Below are positions 43,665 to 52,925 of a DNA stretch of 64,000 nt, one piece after another. The stretch comes from Domibacillus tundrae (lineage in GTDB: Bacteria; Bacillota; Bacilli; Bacillales; Domibacillaceae). The notes under the pieces were generated by a model. The model made no database searches. It saw only the letters and a program-made list of their open reading frames with translations, and had not been told where the DNA came from. Made by a program: the position numbers and the translations under genes. Within the stretch, counting starts at the first letter, position 1. The number at the start of each line of letters is the position of its first letter. The DNA is taken from contig NZ_LAJA01000001.1 of the NCBI RefSeq assembly GCF_000970675.1, positions 434,001 to 498,000 on the forward strand. Reading direction: 5' to 3'.

Positions 43665-43683
43665 TCCCCCCGAAGTTTTTTTA
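43649..43683 (+). terminator. Terminator of pgi
   Basis: ACTTCGCGGGG and CCCCCGAAGTTTTTT pair across a loop containing the stop codon. Confidence 0.82.
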
Positions 43684-43765
43684 TAAATAGGCTTGCATTA
43701 AATTGAAAAATAAGTATAATTTATTCTAGACGTTAATGGTTAATGAAATAAACGTATTTCATATG

Positions 43766-43838
<73 letters not shown>

Positions 43839-43850
43839 TCATATTTTAGC

Positions 43851-43890
43851 GTAAAAAGGACTGCTCACAGGTGTGAGCAGTCCTTTTTAC
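43851..43890. terminator. Bidirectional terminator between tRNA-Ala and the mgtC-like gene
   Basis: GTAAAAAGGACTGCTCACA pairs perfectly with TGTGAGCAGTCCTTTTTAC, a nearly 20-bp palindrome, ending both convergent units. Confidence 0.92.
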
Positions 43891-43912
43891 GAAAATTGAA
43901 GAGAAGGAACAT

Positions 43913-44611
43913 TTAAGCACTTTCTACATCGACAAATTGTATGTTTGGAATTTCAGAAAGTATGTAATAGACTTCTGTTGTTCTTCGTTTAAAGTATACT
44001 CCAGCTGTCAGTTCCAATAAATGTGTGTGGTTTTTCTCGTCATATAAAATATGAATTCTTTTCACTGAAATGTTCTCTTGCTCGACAGCGCGTATAATGT
44101 CCTGAACATGATGATGAGAGGCAGTACGGAGTTTTATATACAACATTTTTTCTCGAAGACGACTTGGACCTGCGAATCTAAGTATAAGGGGTAAAATCTC
44201 TAACGCTAAAAGGATCATAATTACACCTGCAAGAGCAGCAGCGTAAAAACCGGCGCCTACGACTATCCCAATACCTGCTGCTCCCCATATCATAGCGGCC
44301 GTCGTTAAGCCGGAAATGCTGTCATTTGCTCTATGCAAAATAACACCCGCTCCAAGAAATCCGATTCCGGAGACGATTTGAGCAGCAAGCCGTAACGGAT
44401 CCATCGTTATATTTACATTCGTGTCTTTATGGTAAAAGTAGACGGACTCAACTGAAACAATAGTTAACAAACAGCTAATAATAGAAATAACAATACTGGT
44501 TTTTAATCCAACGGGTTTTCTTTTTAATTCACGTTCAAGGCCAATTACAGCACCGAGACCGCCGGATAATCCCAGCTTCATTAAAGTAGCTGTATCCATT
44601 ACCCATTCCAT
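43913..44611 (-). CDS. MgtC/SapB family membrane protein
   Basis: This 232-residue protein has four or five N-terminal transmembrane helices, with GAVIGLERELKRKPVGLKTS (about 21-40) and IVSGIGFLGAGVILHR (about 79-94), the core motifs of the MgtC/SapB family. Residues about 155-230 form a soluble ACT-like domain (LYIKLRTASHHHVQDIIRA). Family members affect Mg2+ homeostasis and modulate F-type ATP synthase in some pathogens; the role in Bacillus is unclear. AGGTG lies eight bases before ATG 44611. It is divergent from the 5S-tRNA operon. Confidence 0.85.
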   Translation of the reverse strand: MEWVMDTATLMKLGLSGGLGAVIGLERELKRKPVGLKTSIVISIISCLLTIVSVESVYFYHKDTNVNITMDPLRLAAQIVSGIGFLGAGVILHRANDSISGLTTAAMIWGAAGIGIVVGAGFYAAALAGVIMILLALEILPLILRFAGPSRLREKMLYIKLRTASHHHVQDIIRAVEQENISVKRIHILYDEKNHTHLLELTAGVYFKRRTTEVYYILSEIPNIQFVDVESA

Positions 44612-44738
44612 CGAATAAGCACCTACTTTCGATTGAATCCTTTGTTCGTATTATACATGACACAAACAGGATCTAGACTGGTTTCTTAAAAGTCATATTT
44701 AAAACAAAATGTTCTTTTTAAAATGCTTGCATAATTAC

Positions 44739-44768
44739 TTGCATAATTATAAGAAATTATGGTATATT
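44739..44768 (+). promoter_or_regulatory. rrn-type promoter P1 of the 5S-tRNA operon
   Basis: TTGCAT at 44739-44744, an 18-base spacer, and TATATT at 44763-44768. An imperfect duplicate CTTGCATAATTA lies just upstream. The -10 is 87 bases before the second promoter's -10, matching the roughly 90-base spacing of tandem rrn promoters in Bacillus. Confidence 0.6.
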
Positions 44769-44827
44769 ACTTTTTGTCCGTTACAGATGAACAAAGAAAT
44801 TCTTTCGAAAATTTATTATGAAAATGA

Positions 44828-44855
44828 TTGCTAAATATTTTTGTTGTGCTATAAT
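44828..44855 (+). promoter_or_regulatory. rrn-type promoter P2 of the 5S-tRNA operon
   Basis: TTGCTA at 44828-44833, a 16-base spacer, and consensus TATAAT at 44850-44855. Transcription would start about 10-12 bases before the mature 5S, with no room for a 16S leader. Confidence 0.7.
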
Positions 44856-44873
44856 AATGATTGTCGCAAAATA

Positions 44874-44990
<117 letters not shown>

Positions 44991-45012
44991 GAAGTGTTAT
45001 TTATACATATGT

Positions 45013-45088
45013 GGAGGATTAGCTCAGCTGGGAGAGCATCTGCCTTACAAGCAGAGGGTCGGCGGTTCGATCCCGTCATCCTCCACCA
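45013..45088 (+). tRNA. tRNA-Val(TAC)
   Basis: Acceptor GGAGGAT/ATCCTCC, anticodon loop CTTACAA (anticodon TAC), T-loop TTCGATC, CCA encoded. First tRNA of the trnB array after the 5S gene. Confidence 0.95.
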
Positions 45089-45100
45089 TTTCTTTTTTGT

Positions 45101-45176
<76 letters not shown>

Positions 45177-45183
45177 CAAATCC

Positions 45184-45259
45184 GAGCCATTAGCTCAGTT
45201 GGTAGAGCATCTGACTTTTAATCAGAGGGTCGAAGGTTCGAATCCTTCATGGCTCACCA
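45184..45259 (+). tRNA. tRNA-Lys(TTT)
   Basis: Acceptor GAGCCAT/ATGGCTC, anticodon loop CTTTTAA (TTT), CCA encoded. Confidence 0.95.
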
Positions 45260-45268
45260 TTTTATATT

Positions 45269-45350
45269 GCGGGTGTGGCGGAATTGGCAGACGCACCAGA
45301 CTTAGGATCTGGCGCCGCAAGGCGTGGGGGTTCAAGTCCCTTCACCCGCA
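45269..45350 (+). tRNA. tRNA-Leu(TAG)
   Basis: Acceptor GCGGGTG/CACCCGC, anticodon loop CTTAGGA (TAG), long variable arm GCGCCGCAAGGCG, CCA not encoded. It is followed by a 139-base spacer, the longest in the array. Confidence 0.94.
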
Positions 45351-45365
45351 TCGTTGTAAAGCGGA

Positions 45366-45411
45366 AACGCCTGTCCAGAAACGGCAGCTTATAGCTGAGT
45401 TTCTAGGCGTT
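45366..45411 (+). other. Long imperfect hairpin in a tRNA spacer
   Basis: AACGCCT/AGGCGTT, AGAAAC/GTTTCT and CAGCT/AGCTG pair in nested order around TAT, a 46-base element in the spacer between tRNA-Leu(TAG) and tRNA-Gly(GCC). There is no T-run, so it is not a terminator. An RNase III or maturation signal, or an inserted repeat, is possible. Confidence 0.5.
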
Positions 45412-45489
45412 GCAGCTATGAGCAGGAAGTTCTCCTAATAACGCACATGTCCTGTGTGCAACAGAGAATCCAGAACATCCTGTTCAAGT

Positions 45490-45564
45490 GCGGAAGTAGT
45501 TCAGTGGTAGAACATCACCTTGCCAAGGTGGGGGTCGCGGGTTCGAATCCCGTCTTCCGCTCCA
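45490..45564 (+). tRNA. tRNA-Gly(GCC)
   Basis: Acceptor GCGGAAG/CTTCCGC, anticodon loop TTGCCAA (GCC), CCA encoded. Preceded by the GAACATCCTGTTC hairpin. Confidence 0.95.
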
Positions 45565-45577
45565 ATTTTGATCCCGT

Positions 45578-45666
45578 GCCGGGGTGGCGGAACTGGCAGA
45601 CGCACAGGACTTAAAATCCTGCGGTAGGTGACTACCGTACCGGTTCGATTCCGGTTCTCGGCACCA
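45578..45666 (+). tRNA. tRNA-Leu(TAA)
   Basis: Acceptor GCCGGGG/TCTCGGC, anticodon loop CTTAAAA (TAA), long variable arm around CGGTAGGTGACTACCG, CCA encoded. Confidence 0.94.
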
Positions 45667-45691
45667 TTTTTTCTTTGAAGTAAATAGCGCT

Positions 45692-45768
45692 GCGCCCGTA
45701 GCTCAATTGGATAGAGTACTTGACTACGAATCAAGCGGTTAGAGGTTCGAGTCCTCTCGGGCGCACCA
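45692..45768 (+). tRNA. tRNA-Arg(ACG)
   Basis: Acceptor GCGCCCG/CGGGCGC, anticodon loop CTACGAA (ACG, read as ICG after deamination), CCA encoded. Confidence 0.95.
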
Positions 45769-45880
45769 TATATATTTTCAGAACAGTATTTTGTTGAAAG
45801 GCTATCATCTTTAGCAGCGTCCTATCCCAAAAGGAACTTCTGCTAAGAACGTGCAGAAGCCAGAGCATCCTGTTCAAGTC

Positions 45881-45954
45881 CGGGAAGTAGCTCAGCTTGG
45901 TAGAGCACTTGGTTTGGGACCAAGGGGTCGCAGGTTCGAATCCTGTCTTCCCGA
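45881..45954 (+). tRNA. tRNA-Pro(TGG)
   Basis: Acceptor CGGGAAG/CTTCCCG, anticodon loop TTTGGGA (TGG), CCA not encoded. Preceded by a 112-base spacer with a GAGCATCCTGTTC hairpin. Confidence 0.95.
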
Positions 45955-45965
45955 TCGTTTTACAT

Positions 45966-46041
45966 GGGGCCTTAGCTCAGCTGGGAGAGCGCCTGCTTTG
46001 CACGCAGGAGGTCAGCGGTTCGATCCCGCTAGGCTCCACCA
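45966..46041 (+). tRNA. tRNA-Ala(TGC)
   Basis: Acceptor GGGGCCT/AGGCTCC, anticodon loop TTTGCAC (TGC), CCA encoded. Confidence 0.95.
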
Positions 46042-46058
46042 ATACTTTTTTGATTTAT

Positions 46059-46135
46059 GGCGGTGTAGCTCAGCTGGCTAGAGCGTACGGTTCATACCCG
46101 TGAGGTCGGGGGTTCGATCCCCTCCGCCGCTACCA
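46059..46135 (+). tRNA. tRNA-Met(CAT), elongator
   Basis: Acceptor GGCGGTG/CGCCGCT, anticodon loop TTCATAC (CAT), CCA encoded. The sequence agrees closely with the Bacillus elongator tRNA-Met. Confidence 0.93.
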
Positions 46136-46189
46136 TATAACGCTGCATTGTACGGTAACACATTCATGACTCACATCCTGTGAGCCCAA

Positions 46190-46266
46190 GGACCTTTAGC
46201 TCAGTTGGTTAGAGCAGACGGCTCATAACCGTCCGGTCGCAGGTTCGAGTCCTGCAAGGTCCACCA
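46190..46266 (+). tRNA. tRNA-Ile2(CAT), lysidine-modified type
   Basis: Acceptor GGACCTT/AAGGTCC, anticodon loop CTCATAA (CAT), CCA encoded. The sequence and its place directly after tRNA-Met in the array correspond to the Bacillus tRNA-Ile2, whose C34 is modified by TilS to read AUA. A simple anticodon reading would call it Met. Confidence 0.88.
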
Positions 46267-46285
46267 CTTGAATCATTTTAAATTT

Positions 46286-46378
46286 GGAGGAATACCCAAG
46301 TCCGGCTGAAGGGATCGGTCTTGAAAACCGACAGGCGGGTTAAACCGCGCAGGGGTTCGAATCCCCTTTCCTCCTCCA
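46286..46378 (+). tRNA. tRNA-Ser(TGA)
   Basis: Acceptor GGAGGAA/TTCCTCC, anticodon loop CTTGAAA (TGA), long variable arm (AGGCGGGTTAAACCGCGCA region), CCA encoded. Confidence 0.94.
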
Positions 46379-46395
46379 TTTTCATTTTTTATTGT

Positions 46396-46469
<74 letters not shown>

Positions 46470-46474
46470 TCGTT

Positions 46475-46551
46475 GGTCCGGTAGTTCAGTTGGTTAGAAT
46501 GCCTGCCTGTCACGCAGGAGGTCGCGGGTTCGAGTCCCGTCCGGACCGCCA
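46475..46551 (+). tRNA. tRNA-Asp(GTC)
   Basis: Acceptor GGTCCGG/CCGGACC, anticodon loop CTGTCAC (GTC), CCA encoded. Confidence 0.95.
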
Positions 46552-46575
46552 TTTTTTATACATATTATTTTAAGT

Positions 46576-46651
46576 GGCTCAGTAGCTCAGTCGGTAGAGC
46601 AAAGGACTGAAAATCCTTGTGTCGGCGGTTCGATTCCGTCCTGAGCCACCA
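46576..46651 (+). tRNA. tRNA-Phe(GAA)
   Basis: Acceptor GGCTCAG/CTGAGCC, anticodon loop CTGAAAA (GAA), CCA encoded. Confidence 0.95.
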
Positions 46652-46661
46652 TTTATATAGT

Positions 46662-46738
46662 GGCGGCTATGGCGAAGTGGTTAACGCATCGGATTGTGGT
46701 TCCGACACTCGTGGGTTCGATTCCCATTAGCCGCCCCA
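46662..46738 (+). tRNA. tRNA-His(GTG)
   Basis: Acceptor GCGGCTA/TAGCCGC with the extra G at -1 (46662) facing C73, the identity element of tRNA-His. Anticodon loop TTGTGGT (GTG), CCA encoded. Confidence 0.95.
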
Positions 46739-46756
46739 AATGATTTTAATTCGTAT

Positions 46757-46830
46757 GCGGGTGTAGTTTAATGGTAAAACCTCAGCCTTCCAAGCTGATG
46801 TCGTGGGTTCGATTCCCATCACCCGCTCCA
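46757..46830 (+). tRNA. tRNA-Gly(TCC)
   Basis: Acceptor GCGGGTG/CACCCGC, anticodon loop CTTCCAA (TCC), CCA encoded. Confidence 0.95.
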
Positions 46831-46847
46831 TACATATAATTCGCTGC

Positions 46848-46921
<74 letters not shown>

Positions 46922-46931
46922 TTCTAACTGT

Positions 46932-47006
46932 TCCGCAGTAGCTCAGTGGTAGAGCAATCGGCTGTTAACCGATCGGTCGCAAGTTCGAGTCTTGCCTGCG
47001 GAGCCA
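46932..47006 (+). tRNA. tRNA-Asn(GTT)
   Basis: Acceptor TCCGCAG/CTGCGGA, anticodon loop CTGTTAA (GTT), CCA encoded. Confidence 0.95.
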
Positions 47007-47016
47007 AATTTTATAC

Positions 47017-47107
47017 GGGGAAGTACTCAAGAGGCTGAAGAGGCGCCCCTGCTAAGGGTGTAGGTCGGGTAACCGGCGCGAGGGTTCAAATCCCTCCTTC
47101 TCCGCCA
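47017..47107 (+). tRNA. tRNA-Ser(GCT)
   Basis: Acceptor GGGGAAG/CTTCTCC, anticodon loop CTGCTAA (GCT), long variable arm, CCA encoded. Confidence 0.94.
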
Positions 47108-47110
47108 GCT

Positions 47111-47182
47111 GGCCCCTTGGTCAAGCGGTTAAGACACCGCCCTTTCACGGCGGTAACACGGGTTCGAATCCCGTAGGGGTCA
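47111..47182 (+). tRNA. tRNA-Glu(TTC)
   Basis: Acceptor GGCCCCT/AGGGGTC, anticodon loop CTTTCAC (TTC), CCA not encoded. Last gene of the 21-tRNA array, whose order from Val to Glu matches B. subtilis trnB. Confidence 0.95.
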
Positions 47183-47187
47183 TACGA

Positions 47188-47227
47188 AACACCAGGAAGT
47201 TATTTTTAACTTTCTGGTGTTTTTTTA
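47188..47227 (+). terminator. Terminator of the 5S-tRNA operon
   Basis: AAACACCAGGAAGTTA and TAACTTTCTGGTGTTTTTTT form a long stem with a short T-rich loop and a T-run. Confidence 0.9.
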
Positions 47228-47427
47228 TTTGTGAAATTTTAACATGCAGTTTATAGTTATTTTTTTAAAAAACAGGGAAAATAATAAATAAATAAATAAA
47301 TGTTGAAAATAAAGAAGGAAAACCAGGTATTTTTAAAGAATACTAACAATATGGAAATAAATACTGAATTCTCTGCATTTTCCTCTTTTCCACTTCACCA
47401 AGAATACATAAATAAAGGGTGTGGACC
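47228..47427. promoter_or_regulatory. AT-rich upstream region of the glycogen operon
   Basis: No gene is visible in this 200-base spacer. It contains a four-base microsatellite (AAATAAATAAATAAATAAAT near 47281-47300). TTGAAAATAAAG at 47302 could be a -35, but its best -10 (TATTTT) is 19 bases away. In B. subtilis the glg operon is read by sigma-E; AATACATAAAT just before the start has a faint resemblance to a sigma-E -10, which I do not consider proven. Confidence 0.3.
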
Positions 47428-49302
47428 ATGTCATCAAAAACTTTTTATCCAAGCAATTTTGATCTCCATTTATTCCATGAAGGAAATCTTTTTAAGGCGT
47501 ATAAACTATTCGGGGCTCATATCCAAAATGAAAAGACATATTTTGTTTTATGGGCGCCAAATGCAAAGAAAATACGGGTTATTGGTGATTTTAACAATTG
47601 GGATGGCTCAGAATTCGAAATGAATCGAATATCAGCTGAAGGCGTATGGTTTTTAGAAGTTCCGCTTAACTTAGAAGGTTCATTGTACAAATATGAGATT
47701 GTAGCTCAAAGCGGCAGAGTTATTCATAAAACGGACCCGTTTGCATTTATGACCGAACTCCGCCCAAAAACAGCAGGTGTAGTTAAAGCGCTTAATGGAT
47801 ATGAATGGCGCGATCAAGAATGGGTTAATAATAGACAGCCTTCACACATATATGAGGAGCCACTGGCTATTTATGAAATGCACCTGGGTACATGGAAACG
47901 AAAAGGAAAAGATGAAAATGATCTTTATACGTACCGGGAATTAGCTGAAATGCTTATTCCGCACGTGAAAGAACAAGGATTCACCCATATTGAAGTGATG
48001 CCTATAACAGAGCATCCCTTTGACCGTTCCTGGGGCTACCAGGGCACTGGTTATTTTGCAGCAACGAGACGGTATGGTGAACCGAAAGATTTTATGTACT
48101 TTATTGATGAATGCCATCGTGCAGGATTAGGTGTCATTATGGACTGGGTGCCTGGTCATTTTTGCAAAGATGCACACGGACTTCATAATTTTGACGGCAA
48201 CTTCAGCTATGAATATGAAAATAGCTGGGACCGCGAAAATTATGTATGGGGAACGGCTAATTTTGATTTAAGTAAAACAGAGGTACATAGCTTTTTAATT
48301 TCAAATGCTCTTTTTTGGATGGATTATTATCATATTGATGGTTTTCGTGTAGATGCCGTCTCCAATATTTTTTATTGGCCAAACCGGGATGGGCTTGAAG
48401 CTAATCCGCATGGTATATCTTTTTTGCAAAAACTAAATAAAGCTGTTTTTTCATTTAAGCCGGAGGCACTTATGATAGCGGAAGATTCAAGTGATTGGCC
48501 GCAGGTAACCGCCCCTGTTCATCAAGGCGGAATAGGTTTTAATTACAAATGGAACATGGGCTGGATGAATGATGTGCTTGAATACATGGAGACCCATTGG
48601 AACGAGCGTCCGGAAAAACATCACTTGATGACATTTTCACTTATGTATGCATACTCGGAAAATTACATTTTGCCGTTTTCACATGATGAGGTTGTTCATG
48701 GGAAAAAATCGCTGCTTGATAAAATGCCCGGTGACTATTGGCAAAAATTTGCTCAACTGCGCCTGCTGCTTATGTTTATGATTGCACATCCTGGAAAGAA
48801 ACTCTTGTTCATGGGAACAGAGCTTGCTCCATTTTCAGAGTGGAAAGATCTTGAAGAAATAGATTGGCATTTAATGGATTATGATATGCATCGTAGCTTC
48901 AATCATTACTTTACGAAACTCATGGATTATTATAAAGCAGAACCAGCGTTATATGAGCGTGACCATAGTCCAGAAGGCTTTGAATGGATCGATGTGCATA
49001 ATCATAAACAAAGCGTTTTGTCATTTGTTCGCAAAGATAAAGATGGAAACACACTCTTGATTGTGTGTAATTTTGGTGAATATGGGTACAGTGATTATAA
49101 AGTGGGTATTCCGGAAGAGGGGCTTTATGAAGAAGTTCTCAATAGTGACAGTGCTTTATATGGAGGCTCTAATCAAGTAAACAATAACCTTATTAAAACA
49201 TTTTCAGATTCATTTCATGGGCAGCCGGCTTTTGTTGAAATAAATGTACCGCCATTTGGCGCAGTTTATTTGCGCCGCGTAGATAAAAAAGGGAGGAACT
49301 AA
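47428..49302 (+). CDS. glgB: 1,4-alpha-glucan branching enzyme
   Basis: This is a 624-residue GH13 branching enzyme that moves short glucan chains to alpha-1,6 positions. A CBM48 domain (about 20-110, [22 protein letters not shown]) precedes the catalytic barrel. The barrel carries [17 protein letters not shown], the nucleophile Asp in GFRVDAVSN (about 305-313), the acid Glu in IAEDSSDWP (about 350) and SHDEVVHGK (about 418-426). A C-terminal beta domain follows. ATG at 47428 follows AAAGGGTGTGG; a GTG three codons earlier lacks a site. First gene of glgBCDAP. Confidence 0.94.
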   Translation: MSSKTFYPSNFDLHLFHEGNLFKAYKLFGAHIQNEKTYFVLWAPNAKKIRVIGDFNNWDGSEFEMNRISAEGVWFLEVPLNLEGSLYKYEIVAQSGRVIHKTDPFAFMTELRPKTAGVVKALNGYEWRDQEWVNNRQPSHIYEEPLAIYEMHLGTWKRKGKDENDLYTYRELAEMLIPHVKEQGFTHIEVMPITEHPFDRSWGYQGTGYFAATRRYGEPKDFMYFIDECHRAGLGVIMDWVPGHFCKDAHGLHNFDGNFSYEYENSWDRENYVWGTANFDLSKTEVHSFLISNALFWMDYYHIDGFRVDAVSNIFYWPNRDGLEANPHGISFLQKLNKAVFSFKPEALMIAEDSSDWPQVTAPVHQGGIGFNYKWNMGWMNDVLEYMETHWNERPEKHHLMTFSLMYAYSENYILPFSHDEVVHGKKSLLDKMPGDYWQKFAQLRLLLMFMIAHPGKKLLFMGTELAPFSEWKDLEEIDWHLMDYDMHRSFNHYFTKLMDYYKAEPALYERDHSPEGFEWIDVHNHKQSVLSFVRKDKDGNTLLIVCNFGEYGYSDYKVGIPEEGLYEEVLNSDSALYGGSNQVNNNLIKTFSDSFHGQPAFVEINVPPFGAVYLRRVDKKGRN

Positions 49303-49303
49303 C

Positions 49304-50467
49304 ATGGCAAAACAAAAATGTGTAGCAATGCTTCTGGCTGGAGGAAAAGGAAGCCGTTTAAAAGAATTGACGGAGAGCCTTGCGAAACCAGCGGTGCCAT
49401 TCGGTGGAAAATACCGTATTATTGATTTCCCGCTATCTAATTGTGTAAATTCAGGTATCCATACAGTTGGTGTATTAACACAGTATCAACCACTTGTGTT
49501 AAATTCATACATTGGAATTGGAAGCGCCTGGGATCTTGACCGTAAAAACGGCGGAGTAACCGTTTTACCTCCTTACAGTGAATCGTCTGAAGTGAAATGG
49601 TATTCTGGCACAGCAAGCGCCATTTATCAAAATTTAAATTATATTAAACAATATGACCCCGAGTACGTCCTTATTTTATCTGGTGATCATATTTATAAAA
49701 TGAATTATGACACAATGCTTGATTATCATGTTGAAAAACAAGCCGATGTCACGATTTCTGTAATTGAAGTGCCTTGGGACGAGGCAAGCCGCTTCGGAAT
49801 TATGAATACGGACGACGAATATAATGTAACACGCTTCGATGAAAAGCCTGAAAAACCGGAAAGCAACCTGGCTTCTATGGGGATTTACATCTTTAAATGG
49901 TCAGTTCTTCGCAAATATTTAGAAATGGATGAAAGCAATCCAGATTCATCGAATGATTTCGGCAAAGATGTTATTCCGGCGATGCTTGCAGATGAGTTGA
50001 AACTCATGGCTTATCCTTTTAAAGGATACTGGAAAGACGTAGGAACAGTAAAAAGCCTATGGGAAGCAAATATGGACTTACTCGATGACGAGCAGGATTT
50101 AAATTTGTTTGAACATTCGTGGCGTATTTATTCGGTCAATCCAAATCAGCCGCCTCAAATTATCGGAATGCAGGCAAAAGTAAAGCACTCACTTGTGAAC
50201 GAAGGCTGCGTAATTGATGGATCGATTGAGCAGTCAGTCATGTTCCAGGGAGTAGAAGTAGAAGAAGATACGATTATTAAAGAATGTGTGGTTATGCCGA
50301 ATGCCCGTATTGGCCGCGGTTCTTTTCTTGAACGGGCAATCGTTATGAGTGACTTGGAAGTACCGGAAAACACAGTCATTCGAAATAATTCTAATGACAT
50401 CTTGCTCATAACAGAATCCTTTTTAGCAGAGTTCGCTGAACAACAGACAAGAGTGGAGGAAGCCTAA
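49304..50467 (+). CDS. glgC: Glucose-1-phosphate adenylyltransferase, catalytic subunit
   Basis: This 387-residue ADP-glucose pyrophosphorylase has the nucleotide-binding [34 protein letters not shown] (about 9-42), the substrate loop GTASAIYQN (about 103-111), [13 protein letters not shown] and a C-terminal left-handed beta helix with hexapeptide repeats (about 290-370). It makes ADP-glucose, the rate-setting step of glycogen synthesis. It starts one base after the glgB stop and its end overlaps glgD by one base (TAATG). Confidence 0.94.
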   Translation: MAKQKCVAMLLAGGKGSRLKELTESLAKPAVPFGGKYRIIDFPLSNCVNSGIHTVGVLTQYQPLVLNSYIGIGSAWDLDRKNGGVTVLPPYSESSEVKWYSGTASAIYQNLNYIKQYDPEYVLILSGDHIYKMNYDTMLDYHVEKQADVTISVIEVPWDEASRFGIMNTDDEYNVTRFDEKPEKPESNLASMGIYIFKWSVLRKYLEMDESNPDSSNDFGKDVIPAMLADELKLMAYPFKGYWKDVGTVKSLWEANMDLLDDEQDLNLFEHSWRIYSVNPNQPPQIIGMQAKVKHSLVNEGCVIDGSIEQSVMFQGVEVEEDTIIKECVVMPNARIGRGSFLERAIVMSDLEVPENTVIRNNSNDILLITESFLAEFAEQQTRVEEA

Positions 50468-51477
50468 TGAAAAAATCGATGCTTGGTGTCATTGATGCAA
50501 CAATGCTCCCGGGAGAGATGGGTGAGCTCGCAGCTCACCGCTCTCCTGCGGCCATTCCATTTGCGGGACGATATCGGCTTATTGATTTCGTGTTATCCAA
50601 TATGGTCAATTCGGACATTCAAAGTGTAGCCATTTTTCCACGGTCTCCATACCGTTCATTAATGGATCATTTAGGTTCTGGGAAAGACTGGGATTTGAAT
50701 CGCAAGCGCGATGGGCTTTTTTTCTTCCCGGCCCCTGCAAAAGAAGGGCAGTTTAGCCGACTGGCGGAACACCTTGATTATTTCAACCGCAGTGATCAAA
50801 AATATGTCCTTTTGTCAAATTGTACTACTATAGCGAACATGGACTTTGCGCCTGCGTTGGACCGGTTCATTAATGAAAAATGCGATATTTTAGAAATTGT
50901 CCATAAAGGCGAATCTGCCCATATTTATCTTTTATCATTGGGTCTTTTGCTTGATTTAATTAAAAATCGTAATGAAACCGGCTATCAATCCGTACAGAAT
51001 GTCGTCGAAGATTCTAGCTCTTCACTAACAAAATGCCAATATGAATTTGAAGGTTTTCTAAAGCGGATAAAATCCGTTGGCGATTATTATCAAACGAGCA
51101 TGCAGCTGCTTGAAAAAGATAAATGGAGCGAGTTGTTTAATGAGTTTCAGCCAATTTATACAAAAGTTAAAGATGAACCACCAACAAATTATTTAGCAGG
51201 TTCATATGTAACAAATGCCATGATTGCGAATGGCTGCATTATTGAAGGAGAAGTAAATCATAGTATTGTGTTCCGTGCGGTAACCGTCGGGAAAAATTCA
51301 ACAGTGAAAAACAGCATTGTTATGCAAAAAAGTAAAATAGGTCAAAATTGTATTTTAGAACATGTGATTCTTGACAAAGACGTATCAATAGAAGACGGTG
51401 CCGTGCTGCGCGGGACACCGGACAATCCACTTGTTATAAAAAAAGGATCTGTTGAAAGAGCGGTGGCAAACTCGTGA
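50467..51477 (+). CDS. glgD: Glucose-1-phosphate adenylyltransferase, regulatory subunit
   Basis: This 336-residue paralogue of GlgC keeps the overall fold: [28 protein letters not shown], then a C-terminal beta helix with [17 protein letters not shown]. It has lost the glycine-rich GGKGSRL loop, so it cannot be catalytic by itself. In Bacillus it associates with GlgC and raises its activity. The gene overlaps glgC by one base and glgA by four bases. Confidence 0.93.
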   Translation: MKKSMLGVIDATMLPGEMGELAAHRSPAAIPFAGRYRLIDFVLSNMVNSDIQSVAIFPRSPYRSLMDHLGSGKDWDLNRKRDGLFFFPAPAKEGQFSRLAEHLDYFNRSDQKYVLLSNCTTIANMDFAPALDRFINEKCDILEIVHKGESAHIYLLSLGLLLDLIKNRNETGYQSVQNVVEDSSSSLTKCQYEFEGFLKRIKSVGDYYQTSMQLLEKDKWSELFNEFQPIYTKVKDEPPTNYLAGSYVTNAMIANGCIIEGEVNHSIVFRAVTVGKNSTVKNSIVMQKSKIGQNCILEHVILDKDVSIEDGAVLRGTPDNPLVIKKGSVERAVANS

Positions 51478-52925
51478 AAGTTTTATTTGCGGTCTCAGAG
51501 TGTGTACCGTTTGTTAAATCAGGGGGGCTTGCGGATGTGGCAGGCGCCCTTCCAAAAGAATTAGCCAAAATGGGAGTAGACGTGCGGGTTATTATGCCGA
51601 AATACGGTCTTATTTCCGAAAAATATGAAAAAGAAATGAAACAAGTGGCGGTTTTTACCGTGCCTGTCGGTTGGCGTAATCAATATTGTGCTGTTTTTGA
51701 GCTAGAGCAGGATGGTGTCACCTATTATTTTGTCGACAACCTTTATTATTTTAGAAGAGATAGTTTATATGGTCATTACGACGATGGGGAACGTTTTTCT
51801 TATTTTACGAGAGCGGTTCTAGATTCATTGTATCAGCTTGACTTTTTCCCGGATATTCTGCACTGTCACGATTGGCATACTGCAATGATTCCGTTTATGC
51901 TCAAGGTTGAGCATCAGCATCGCCCGGGATATGAAAAAATCCGCTCGATTTTCACTATTCATAATTTAATGTTTCAAGGCATCTTTCCACCTCAGGCTGT
52001 GACAGATTTATTAAACTTACATAGCCAGCACTATCAGACAGGACAGCTTGAATTTAATGGGAATGCGAATTTTATGAAAGGAGCACTTGTCGCTTCCGAT
52101 GAAATTACGACCGTCAGCCCAACATACAGGAATGAAATTTTAAATCCCTATTTTGGTGAGCAGCTTGAAGGCGTACTTCAAGAACGGCAGGACGATTTAA
52201 CCGGCATCTTAAACGGGCTCGATTATTCGATTTACAGCCCGGAAACGAATGAAGCGATTGAACCCTACAGCGTCGATGATATGTCTGGAAAAGGAGAAAA
52301 CAAGCGCCGACTTCAAGAGTTTTTCCATTTGCCGTTACGTGAAGATGTTCCAGTTGTTGGGTTGATCTCACGTCTGACAAAACAAAAAGGGCTTGATCTC
52401 GTTCGCCATGTATTCCATGAAATGATCCGGAAAGATGTTCAATTCATCCTGCTTGGCAGTGGAGACCCGGAATTTGAGCATTTCTTTCGTGAGATGGAGT
52501 GGGTATACCCGGAAAAGGTTCGCTCTTATATTGGGTTTAACGAAAAGCTAGCGCATCAAATTTATGCAGGATCCGATTTGTTTTTAATGCCTTCTCAGTT
52601 TGAACCATGCGGCCTTGGACAATTAATTGCGATGAAATATGGTTCTCTCCCGCTTGTTCGGGAAACGGGCGGCTTAAACGATACGGTTCGTTCGTACAAT
52701 GAAGAAACAGGGGAAGGCAATGGCTTTTCATTTAGGAATTTCAATGCGCATGACATGCTGAATACATACCAGCGTGCTCTATATCTTTATCAAGAAGAGC
52801 CCGCAGTCTGGGCGAAAATTGTCGAGAGTGCAATGCAAGCAGACTACAGCTGGTCGCAATCTGCAAAAGCGTATATGAAACTGTATGAGGATGTATCCAA
52901 CAGGAGGGAAAGTCATGTTTTCTGA
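51474..52925 (+). CDS. glgA: Glycogen synthase (ADP-glucose dependent)
   Basis: This is a 483-residue GT5 glycosyltransferase. [16 protein letters not shown] (about 15-30) is the ADP-glucose binding motif. [11 protein letters not shown] lies in the N-terminal lobe. [12 protein letters not shown] and [33 protein letters not shown] in the C-terminal lobe hold the catalytic Glu (about 377). It extends alpha-1,4-glucan. The start is a GTG at 51474 overlapping glgD. The end overlaps glgP by 11 bases. Confidence 0.95.
   Translation: MKVLFAVSECVPFVKSGGLADVAGALPKELAKMGVDVRVIMPKYGLISEKYEKEMKQVAVFTVPVGWRNQYCAVFELEQDGVTYYFVDNLYYFRRDSLYGHYDDGERFSYFTRAVLDSLYQLDFFPDILHCHDWHTAMIPFMLKVEHQHRPGYEKIRSIFTIHNLMFQGIFPPQAVTDLLNLHSQHYQTGQLEFNGNANFMKGALVASDEITTVSPTYRNEILNPYFGEQLEGVLQERQDDLTGILNGLDYSIYSPETNEAIEPYSVDDMSGKGENKRRLQEFFHLPLREDVPVVGLISRLTKQKGLDLVRHVFHEMIRKDVQFILLGSGDPEFEHFFREMEWVYPEKVRSYIGFNEKLAHQIYAGSDLFLMPSQFEPCGLGQLIAMKYGSLPLVRETGGLNDTVRSYNEETGEGNGFSFRNFNAHDMLNTYQRALYLYQEEPAVWAKIVESAMQADYSWSQSAKAYMKLYEDVSNRRESHVF

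Noticed and set aside
47281-47300. AAAT microsatellite upstream of glgB as a phase-variation switch
   Set aside because: It lies more than 120 bases before the start and outside a clear promoter spacer, so changes in copy number are not obviously linked to expression.
47300-47623. A 107-codon plus-strand frame overlapping the start of glgB
   Set aside because: It uses another frame through conserved glgB sequence and has no homology features.
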